Assembly: GCF_021462225.1 (NCBI RefSeq)
Contig: NC_061794.1
Location: forward strand, 45,632,914-45,696,913
Source: Girardinichthys multiradiatus
Taxonomy: Eukaryota > Chordata > Actinopteri > Cyprinodontiformes > Goodeidae
DNA length: 64,000 bases
Direction: 5' to 3'
A model generated the notes under the pieces. The model did no database searches. It was not told where the DNA came from and worked only from the letters and a program-made list of their open reading frames with translations. The position numbers were made by a program, and so were the translations under genes. Positions 48,601 through 60,600 of the stretch are shown one piece after another. Position 1 is the first letter of the stretch. Each line of letters opens with the position of its first letter.

Positions 48601-51600
48601 TCGCCTCTCAGACACTGAGAGCTAGATAAGAACAAATTGCTATCAGAAGAGGGAGAGTTTGTCTGGTTCTCAATCATTCATGTGTCTGTCTTTTAGCTGA
48701 GATCCAGAGGAACTTAATGCATTTACATGTGACGTCTGAGGTCTGGATTCACATTATCTTCCCTTAATATTATTAGAGGTGGATTAAACAAATCAAAAGG
48801 TGTCAAACTGAAGAAACGTTGTTTGATGATTAGTTGGAACCAAGCAAATTATTCCATAGAGGAACCACATGTTGTTTAGATCCTCTTAAGCGCCTATCAT
48901 CATGCTCTATGGAACATCAAACATAGATACTTGCTGATGTTTCTGTTAGTCAGATGAGACCAGTCCTATAAAAAGTCCCTAACGAGCTCTTTAAAAAGCT
49001 CTTCATTATATGTGAACAAAGAGATTCCACCAGCCTGTGATTAGACATGAAATAAGTCTTTTATGATTGATGAAACCTGATTTTTTATTCAGTTAGTCAT
49101 GCAGTCTGTGCGGTTGTTTTAATCACAGCTTAGATGTTTGATCCTGAACAGTGTCTGATCTCTGAACCTCTAAAAGAACCACCGGCCAGAGGACACAAGT
49201 AGCAGAGCTGCAGCTTTCCACGTCACTGAGCTTACTGATGAAAAGATCCACAGTTAAAGTTGTAACTCGTATTTTGTTGTGTTTCTCATTGGTTTCGTCT
49301 AACTTTTGAACCTGTTTCTCTTTCCTTGCTTCATCTCTCCTTCACTTGCTTTTCTGATTTTCATCTCTTGGTTATCAGTCATCTTCATGCCTGAGCTGAA
49401 TACCAATATTTTAGTTACAGCTTGATGTGTTTGAATAGTTGTTCATGTGTGACTGTGCATATTTGTGTCTTCTGTGGATCTACTCGCTTGTAAAGACATC
49501 CACACTGTTCAAAGTTTAATAGAATTGACCTCCAGCAGCTGGCGGGCTGCGTGAACAGAAACAACCGTACTGAGACCTCTTGGAGGAGGGCGTCTTGGTA
49601 CGGTTCCAAACAAACTCTAGAGCAGATCATTTATGGTGTAAATGTGATCCAACCTCGATCAAACACAGCTACCAGTTGTACACTGCAAGTTTCAGCCAAA
49701 AGCTGCCGTAGTTAGGTATGTGTTGCATTGTGGGATGTGGTGGAAAACACAAACTAATAAATCTTCATAAACCTTAAAACCCTGAGCAACTGTCAAATTG
49801 TCTTTTCAAAATCCATTCAGCATGTTTTTCCTATAATGTTACCTGAAATGGGAACCAGAAATACGCTGAAGATATCTTTTAATGTTCTGTGTAATCTACT
49901 AACTGGGTACACAGCATCTGCTTCCTGTGTTTACATTTGGTACATTTTGGTTCTGGTTTGCAGTGACAGGTTCTCGTTCGCTTGGGTCGCAACTCCTTAT
50001 CTGATTTGGACCAAAGGAATCGAACTATAGGTTTGGAAATGCCCTTTGACCCTTGTGAAAGATCAGTTTTTGTTATTTCCAATGCATACATCTTTTTATC
50101 GTCATTTCAGTTTCAGTCCTTCCAGCTCTGCATCTCAGACTGTCCAGAAAATGTACTGTTCATCTGTCTTTTCCCATTGTTGTTTTGACATTAAAGATGG
50201 TTTTATTGGTCCTTTCAGCCTGTAACTGTCACCGTCACTCTTTCGACTGTTACTACGATCCTGAGGTGGACCGACAAAGAGCCAGTCTTGACATCCACAG
50301 ACACCACAGAGGAGGAGGGGTCTGCCTGAACTGCCAGGTAGTCCAGACTCCAGAAACATGTGAAGTTATTGTGTCAACGATGAAGCTATAATGGTGTAAA
50401 GCTAACAGAAACTGTCCTTCACAGCATCACACCACTGGAGTCAACTGTGAGCGTTGCATCCCCACCTACTACAGGTCACCTGAGCATCCCATCAACTCCC
50501 CTCTGGCTTGTCTGCGTGAGTCTCAGATCAGATTTCTCCTATGCAGAGCACAGTCTTTGTCTAGATTGTCTGTTACCATGCTTCATCCCTCCTCTTCATC
50601 TTTCCCTTTTATTTGCCTCCAGCCTGTAACTGTCACTCAGAGTTCACAGACGGCACCTGTGAGGATCTGACTGGACGTTGCTTCTGCAAACCAAACTACA
50701 CTGGAGAGAACTGCGATGCCTGTGCCAGCGGCTTTGTTAACTTTCCCCAGTGTTACCGTGAGTTAACAGAACCATGCCTGAAGTGTTGCATATGTTCAGA
50801 TTTGCTAAAACATTGTTCATGGATACAGTTTTTAAAAGAAATAGACTTCATTAGGAACGTTTCTCTGTTGTCTGTTCACCAGCCACCCCCACCGATCCTA
50901 CTAACAATGACAACAACGGTGAGGCCAAACCAGCTGGAGAGATCATCAGTAAGTTTTCTTCTCTTGATTCAAACAATTAAATGATAACAAAACCACAGGA
51001 AACGAAACAGGGAAAACACAAAATACTGGTAATGATTCTAATTCCGATATGTACTAATACATACTTGCTCAAAAGCTCATTTTGTTGACAGATTTGTAAA
51101 TTATGAACAGAAGAAGGAATAAGGTGATTGGTTAACATGCTGGCATGTCACCTCCATTTCAGTGGAGCGTCTAGCTAATCCTCCATTCATTTAAAAAAAA
51201 TATTTTCAATGTACAAATATATACAAACTTAAGAGGACAGAGATATTTTAGGTACTTATTAAAATGGATATAGTGAAGATGGGTTGGTGGGAAGAGTGAT
51301 AGTAGTAAAGTAGTGCTGTGAAAAGGTATTTTCTCCCTTGCAGATTTCTTTAGTTTTTACTTTTAAGTCACACTTAAATGTTTCACATCACGATATAAAT
51401 TTTAATACTGGACAAAGATGACCAGAGGAAATACAATAAGAAGTTTCTAAATTATGATTTTTTTTAATAAGGTATAAAGACTATCCAAACCTCTCTGGCC
51501 CTGTGTGAAAAATAATTGCCCCCCCTTGTCATCACAAATTCACTTTAATTAACCACAATTTTTAAAAAGCTAAGTTCAATTTCACCACTGACACACTGGC

Positions 51601-54600
51601 CTGATTACCAGCTGACCTGTAGAATCACCTCAGTAGAACCCGTCTGACAACATGAAGTAGGTAAAATTCAAAAAGCAACACAATATGGCCTGATCTGAAG
51701 AAATTCAAGAATTGATGATAACCAAAGTCACTGACGCCTATCAGTGTGGGAGGGTTACCAAACCCTTTCTAAGGTGTTGTGGCTCCAGTGAATCATAGTG
51801 AGAGACATTATCCACGAATGGAGAAAACATGGAGCAATGGAGAACCTTCACAGGAGTGGGGTGACCAACTAAAATTACTCCAAGAGAGCATCAACAATTC
51901 AGTCCATTTTAAAGTTGCCCACCTTTCACACAATGCAACAGGAAACAACACTCCCCAATTATTTTTACCACTGCCTTCCTCCCTCCCTGTTGGTTGGAGT
52001 AAGGGGGAATCAGGTTTAGCCTAAACCGGCTCAGTTATGGTTGAAGTCCAAACACACCCTCCATTCCTGCTACCTGTATGACCCCTTCTCTTTTCCAATG
52101 GTTATAATCAGTCTGACAGAGGGAGGTATCCCCAATCCTTGTGGTTTTTAGTATAACAATGACCCTCAGTGGGCTCTACATGGACAAATGTTATCAGTTT
52201 ATTATTTTACTTAGTACAGCTACACATAGCCAATTCTAAAATGGCCAAACTCTAACACTCAGTAGTTTAATTTAACCTCCCCAACAACCCCGCACCATTC
52301 AAACCCTTTGTGAAGAGCCTTGAGACGACGTGTGTTGTGAATTGGCGCAATATAAATAAAACTGAATTGAATTGAAGTCATTCAGGTGGTCACAGAAGAA
52401 CTCAGAACAACATCTAAAGCTCTGCAGGCCTCTCTTGCCTCTGTCAGAGTTAATGATTAAACAATAAGAAAGAGAGACTGGGAAAAACAGCCTCCATAGG
52501 AGAGTTAATGGGCCACTGCTGACCCGTCTCACATTTACCAAAAACATCTTGATGATCCTCAAGGAAATTTTGGGAAAATATTCTTTTTGGAAGGTGTGTG
52601 TCCTGTTATGTCTGGAGTAAAACTAACACAGCATTTCAACAAAACACATCATCCAGACAGTCAAACATGCTGGTGGTAGTGTGATGATCTGGGTCTGCTT
52701 TACTGCTTCAAGACCTGGACGACCTGCTTCAACTGGCAGAACCATTAATTCTGCTCTGCTCTGTACTAGAAAATCCTAAATGGGAATGTCTTCCCATCGG
52801 CTCCTGGTGACACACCAGCAAGTCCACCTGTAAACTTTGACTTGGCCAGTAAAAATTAAGGTTTTCCACTGGCCAAGTCAAAGTCCAGACTTAAATCCAA
52901 CTGGGATTCTGTGGTATGTCCTTAAACAGGTTGTTCATCTTGGAAAACCCACCAGTGCGCCTGAATAAAAACTATTCTGCAAAGAAGAGTGGGCCAAATT
53001 TCTTTCACAGAGTTGTAGAAGTTTGTTTGCATAGTTTTTATTCTTTAATAAATGAAATCATCATTTGAAAACAGCTTCTTGTGTTTACTCTGGTTAACTT
53101 TGTCTGATATGAAGAATAGACTGATCTGTAACCTTTAGGCGTGAAAACAAAGCAACAACAATAAAAACTTGTATGGGGGTAAATACTTTTTGTAGCACTC
53201 TATAGTGAGTTAGCTGTGATAGTTTTCATTTGAGAAAAGTTCAGAGAGGTTAGTCTGGAGATTACAATGTAATCATGTCATTGAAACCTGAAACAAACAC
53301 AAAATAATGAGTTTTTGTCTCTTTGTATTTTGGAAACAGTAGCAAATGTCTGACCTTGACTCGGCAGTGTTTTCCCTCCAGCTGCTCAGTTGTGATGTTT
53401 TTGGTTGAACTTAGAAATGTGAGGGAGTTTTGGGAAAACCTTGGTGTGAGCAGAATGTAGCTCGAAGGAGATAAGGTGGTCCAAAAGCACTGATCACTCT
53501 GATAAGACCATCTGTCCTCTGTTAGCTCTGTTTGGGCCGTTTTCCAACATTATCCAATATTCAGTCTTTCCTTTGATCAAGAATTCACTTTTTTTTCACT
53601 ATTTTTAATATTTTACAGGTTGTGAATGAATTTAATTGAGATTGAAGATGACAAAACAACCTATATGATCATATTTTCCATGCAGACTGTGAGTGCAGCG
53701 CTGCAGGTACTGTGGATAACTCCTGCAGGCCGGATCCTCGGACTCAAACCTGCGTCTGTAAACCTGGATTCACCGGGGACCACTGTGACACCTGCACTCC
53801 GGGTTTCTATGGCCTCAACTGCCAGGGTGAGAGATGAGTTAGTTACTCGGCAAACACAAAACAGATGAGCAAGAACTTGGTGTTTTAGGGTCTGAATCTT
53901 TAACATTTTAAAATGTCAGGATTGTTTTAAGTTCCTTCCTTCCATCTATCCATCCATCATCCATCCATCATCCATCCATCCATCCATCATCCATCCATCC
54001 ATCATCCATCCATCCATCCATCATCCATCCAACATCCATCCATCATCCATCCATCCAACATCCATCCATCCATCCATCATCCATCCAACATCCATCATCC
54101 ATCCATCCATCCATCATCCATCCATCCATCCATCATCCATCCATCCATCCAACATCCATCCATCCATCCATCCATCATCCATCCAACATCCATCCATCCA
54201 TCATCCATCCATCCATCCATCCAACATCCATCCATCCATCCATCATCCATCCAACATCCATCCATCCATCATCCAACTATCCATCCAACATCCATCCATC
54301 CGTCCATCATCCATCCATCATCCATCCATCATCCATCCATCCATCCATCATCCGTCCAACATCCATCCATCCATCATCCATCCATCCATCCATCATCCAA
54401 CTATCCATCCAACATCCATCCATCCGTCCATCATCCATCCAACATCCATCCATCATCCATCCAACATCCATCCATCCATCATCCAACTATCCATCCAACA
54501 TCCATCCATCCGTCCATCATCCATCCATCATCCATCCAACATCCATCCATCCATCCATCATCCATCCATCCATCCAACATCCATCCATCCATCCATCATC

Positions 54601-57600
54601 CATCCAACATCCATCCATCCATCATCCAACTATCCATCCAACATCCATCCATCCATCCATCATCCATCCAACATCCATCCATCCATCCGTCCATCATCCA
54701 TCCAACATCCATCCATCCATCCATCATCCATCCATCCATCCAACATCCATCCATCCATCCATCATCCATCCAACATCCATCCATCCATCATCCAACTATC
54801 CATCCAACATCCATCCATCCGTCCATCATCCATCCAACATCCATCCATCCATCCATCATCCATCCATCCATCCAACATCCATCCATCCATCCATCATCCA
54901 TCCAACATCCATCCATCCATCCATCATCCATCCAACATCCATCCATCATCCATCCAACATCCATCCATCATCCATCCATCCAACATCCATCCATCCATCC
55001 ATCATCCATCCATCCATCCATCATCCATCCATCCATCATCCATCCATCCATCATCCATCCAACATCCATCCATCATCCATCCATCCAACATCCATCCATC
55101 CATCCATCATCCATCCAACATCCATCATCCATCCATCCATCCATCATCCATCCATCCATCCATCATCCATCCATCCATCCAACATCCATCCATCCATCCA
55201 TCCATCATCCATCCAACATCCATCCATCCATCATCCATCCATCCATCCATCCAACATCCATCCATCCATCCATCATCCATCCAACATCCATCCATCCATC
55301 ATCCAACTATCCATCCAACATCCATCCATCCGTCCATCATCCATCCATCATCCATCCATCATCCATCCATCCATCCATCATCCGTCCAACATCCATCCAT
55401 CCATCATCCATCCATCCATCCATCATCCAACTATCCATCCAACATCCATCCATCCGTCCATCATCCATCCAACATCCATCCATCATCCATCCAACATCCA
55501 TCCATCCATCATCCAACTATCCATCCAACATCCATCCATCCGTCCATCATCCATCCATCATCCATCCAACATCCATCCATCCATCCATCATCCATCCATC
55601 CATCCAACATCCATCCATCCATCCATCATCCATCCAACATCCATCCATCCATCATCCAACTATCCATCCAACATCCATCCATCCATCCATCATCCATCCA
55701 ACATCCATCCATCCATCCGTCCATCATCCATCCAACATCCATCCATCCATCCATCATCCATCCATCCATCCAACATCCATCCATCCATCCATCATCCATC
55801 CAACATCCATCCATCCATCATCCAACTATCCATCCAACATCCATCCATCCATCCATCATCCATCCAACATCCATCCATCCATCCATCATCCATCCATCCA
55901 TCCAACATCCATCCATCCATCCATCATCCATCCAACATCCATCCATCCATCCATCATCCATCCAACATCCATCCATCATCCATCCAACTATCCATCCAAC
56001 ATCCATCCATCCATCCATCATCCATCCATCCGTCCATCATCCATCCATCCATCCATCATCCATCCATCCATCCATCCAACATCCATCCATCCATCATCCA
56101 ACTATCCATCCAACATCCATCCATCCGTCCATCATCCATCCATCATCCATCCATCATCCATCCAACATCCATCCATCCATCCATCATCCATCCAACATCC
56201 ATCCATCATCCATCCAACATCCATCCATCATCCATCCATCCGTCCATCATCCATCCATCCGTCCATCATCCATCCATCCATCCATCATCCATCCAACATC
56301 CATCCATCATCCATCCATCCAACATCCATCCATCCATCATCCATCCAACATCCATCCATCATCCATCCAACATCCATCCATCATCCATCCATCCGTCCAT
56401 CATCCATCCATCCATCCATCATCCATCCATCCATCCAACATCCATCCATCCATCCATCCAACATCCATCCATCCATCATCCATCCATCCATCCATCATCC
56501 AACTATCCATCCAACATCCATCCATCCGTCCATCATCCATCCATCATCCATCCATCATCCATCCAACATCCATCCATCATCCATCCATCCATCCATCCAT
56601 CATCCATCCATCATCCATCCGTCCATCCATCCATCATCCATCCATCCATCCATCATCCATCCATCCATCCATCATCCATCCATCCATCATCCATCCATCA
56701 TCCATCCATCCATCATCCATCCATCCATCATCCATCCATCCATCATCCATCCAACATCCATCCATCATCCATCCAACATCCATCCATCATCCATCCATCC
56801 ATCCATCATCCATCCATCCATCCAACATCCATCCATCCATCATCCATCCATCCATCCATCATCCAACTATCCATCCAACATCCATCCATCCGTCCATCAT
56901 CCATCCATCATCCATCCATCATCCATCCAACATCCATCCATCATCCATCCATCCATCCATCCATCATCCATCCATCATCCATCCATCATCCATCCATCTG
57001 TCCATCATCCATCCATCATCCATCCGTCCATCCATCCATCATCCATCCATCCATCCATCATCCATCCATCATCCATCCATCATCCATCCATCCATCATCC
57101 ATCCATCCATCATCCATCCATCATCCATCCATCCATCATCCATCCATCCATCATCCATCCATCATCCATCCATCCATCCATCCATCCATCCATCATCCAT
57201 CCATCATCCATCCACCAGAGGTTTTTTAGTTAAAGATTCTTAATGTCTCATTTGAACAGATGTGTTAAAGGTAGATGCTCAGTCTCAGATAACAGAAATA
57301 TGAGGGAAGTTTTGTAATAACTGTTAAATTTTTTCTTTAACTGATTTATTGCTGCAGGAATGTTGTTCCTGGTTCTGTTTGTCGTGTTGGTGCTGTTGTG
57401 TCTGTCTCAGTCTGTGTTTGTGTTTCCGACCAGTCTGTCAGTGTTTGGGTCCGGGCTGTCTGGATGGGTCATGTGACTTGATGACTGGTCATGGAATGTG
57501 TCGGAGCGGTTTCCAAGGTTACCATTGTGATCAGTGTGCGCCTGGTTACTTCAACTACCCCCTCTGCCAATGTGAGTCACCTCCTCCTCCTTGGGACTTT

Positions 57601-60600
57601 TTGTTCTTGTTTTTTGACTCTGGGTCTTGCCAGACCTAAATTTTCACACGTTAGGGGAATGAAAAATCAGAGAACTGTTTAAATAAACTAGTAATGTAGC
57701 TCTTGGTCTATTAATTTCCATGGTAACCTTGCTAACTCAAGGTAAATGGAAAACTATCTTAGAAATAGATTTCCAGACCGGACTCAGAACCAGGGCTCTG
57801 ACTTGGATATGATTTGGTTCATAATCAGCAAGCATGTCTGAACCGTGCATCAGAGGGCATGATGAAATCATCATGAGCCGAGCAGTTTGTTACAGGAGGA
57901 AGCTGAATCATCCATCAGTTACAGGAGTTACAGGATACATCCACCTGAACTCATGCAAACCCACAATGTGATCCCTATCAAACTCTATAAAGTTCTGGTA
58001 ATGCAGCCTAATGTATCTGTGAGGCTTCTTCTGTGTCTGCTGGTTTTCGCTCTCTGTTCTGATGTTCCTCCAACTGCCTCATCAAACACCATTGCTCCAA
58101 CCATGCTTCCCATAATAGACATAGCAGTTGCTTGCAAATCTAATTATTGACATGTCCATACCTGGTCCGCATGTGGACTAAATTAATTTCCATTAAATCA
58201 TCCCTTCTGGATGCTGATCTTTGTGTTTATAATAAAAGCATGATTTTAGCTTTGCTTTCTCAACCTGGAAGCTGCATCAATCTTTCTTTGTGATCATATT
58301 TTTAGATTTTAATTGGCTAATTGTTGCAGAGAGATCATTCTGAGCCTGATGTGATCACAGGGCCTGTTTTATATGTATTTCATGCTTAAAGTGAACATTA
58401 TGTTTAGGTTGGATTTCTGATTAATGCAATTATGCATAACAGCACAAATATTGAAAATAAATCACATCCAACAATACATTTTAAAACTATTAAACAATTA
58501 ATCCGTTTTGGGTATGAAAGCTGCTAACACAGCAGTTATTCTTCATATGTTCTCCCTTAGTTGTAAGACAGCTGGATTCTACCTGATGTCTGTCCTCTCT
58601 CTGCAGTGTGTGGCTGCAGCACGGTCGGCTCTCTTCCTGAGCGCTGCAATGCTTCCGGCCGCTGTCTCTGTAAACCAGAGTTTCAGGGTCCTCGCTGTGA
58701 ACAGTGCAGATCAGGATTCCACTCCTATCCCAGCTGTCAAGGTAATCAATCACATGTCAGATCCAGTGCACGTATTAGTCATCACTAATTTAATGTGACT
58801 TGCACATATGGGAGCAGTTAACCTTGGGCCAGATTTTATGAAGTGGCACGTTGATTCATAAAAATGTTTGAAAAAGGAGCCAAGAAGAAAGGCTCCTTCT
58901 CAAATTTCTTTTGCATGTGTCCTGTTGTAAAGTTTGCAGATAACTGGTCACACAGTCCCAGAGGAGCAAGGATGAACTGTGGATGAATCAATCAAACTGT
59001 ATTAAAACAGCACTTTTCCAACAGCTAGGTGTAACAGAGTCCCTTCTAGAAGATAAAACAGGACATAAAACCACTTTAACCGAAGGAAGAACTTATTACT
59101 GCTATCTCAACATTTATGCATGATGATCTGAGGCTGAATGTCAGGTAAAAGACCTGGAGAACTTTACCTCTGGAGTAGTTTTGGTCAGAAGTTGACATCC
59201 ACTCATCAGGAACATCAGTGTGAGAATCATTCAATATTTGTCTGAGTCAAATGATTATACAGCATACCAAGGCAATAACTGACATGCACTGATTTTTCAC
59301 AACATTTCAGTTGAAAGCTTTCTTCAACCTGGGATCAGTTTTATACATACAGGTTCAAAAACCTACAGTCTCCTTATTATGAGAGTAAATGTTGCACCTT
59401 AATTGCATGTTGACGCCATCAATGCATTTCTGGCATAATTCTGGCTGGGTTTGATGGAGTTCATTTAATCTGTTCGGTTTCCAGGCGTGGGCCATACTTT
59501 AAGCATTGTTTATAGATTTTCACCAGAATATGAGGTCATTTCCATCCCAGAGGTTTACTTCTAACCTGCTTCATCCATCCCAGAACCAAATTTGACGTGT
59601 GATCATCGTCATGTTAAAACACCCAACTAGGTCCATGGTTAAACCCTTAAATAGTTAATATTTACAATGTTTTATCAGTAAAAATAAAATAAAAATATTG
59701 AAGCAATCAGTACAAAGTTTGCTGCACTTCATCTTAGTTTGAATATTTTTCTTTCCCAGAGTGCTCCTGTGATCCTCGCACCTCATTCGACACCAGCTGC
59801 ACCGTCTCCGGTATCTGCCACTGCCGACCCAACTACAGTGGGGCATCATGTGACCAGTGCTCCCCCGGTTACTATGGCTACCCGAGCTGCACACGTAAGC
59901 CAGAAGCATTTAAAGTGTGTTGTTTTAGAAGCCTGTGTAAATGTGTCGCTAACTCCTGTTTTCGTCTCCAGCCTGCCAGTGTTCCCCAGAGGGTTCCCGC
60001 TACACGAGCTGTGACCAGCCGACGGGACAGTGCACGTGTCTGCCTGGCGTGGTGGGGCTGAGATGTGACAACTGTGCACACGGCTCCTATGGCTTTCCCA
60101 ACTGTCAAGGTAGGAAAACAGGCAAATAATTAGTGCCTACTGGCTGTAAAGTGTGTAGGTGTGGTCCAGAGGCTGCAATAAACATCTTGTTGCTAGAGAC
60201 TGAAATATTGCAGTAAATGTTAAATACATCTGAATATCTTGTAGGTGAATCTTTGAAGATATTTTCATTAATCTCAGTTTCACAGTTTCTGACAACATGG
60301 TACCATAAATTGTGACCCAGTGATCAGATATTGACACTGTTAATCTGATGACCACTGAGTGATTCACTGTGTTTTTCTTTGCTATTGAAAGCTGGTATGT
60401 GTCACCCAGCCGGATCTGTTCAGAATGTGGTGCTGCCACCTGTAGTAAGTCTTGTTTGTTGCTTCTCTCATGTTTTATAAAACGTAGGTTTTTCTTTTAT
60501 TGATTAACTAATAGATCTGTTCCTGAATGCAGGGTCAGTGTGAGTGCCGTCTTCACGTCGAGGGCCCAGCTTGTGACAGATGTAAACCCCTGTACTGGAA

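Larger units (their letters stand above)
53942..57214. repeat. CATC-based satellite array in lama5 intron
   Basis: Roughly 3.27 kb consists of CATC units with regular 3-base contractions (CATCATCC) and variants AACATCC, AACTATCC and CCGTCC. The variants build higher-order blocks, such as one around CATCATCCAACTATCCATCC that recurs many times. The reverse-strand MDGWM and CWMDG reading frames are artefacts of period and lack of stops. It lies wholly within the W10/W11 intron. The length in the real genome may differ from the assembly. Confidence 0.97.

Noticed and set aside
54596..56021. Reverse-strand open frames with MDGW/CWMDG repeats
   Set aside because: They are period artefacts of the CATC satellite, which lacks stops in that frame. 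No start context, domain or splice signal.
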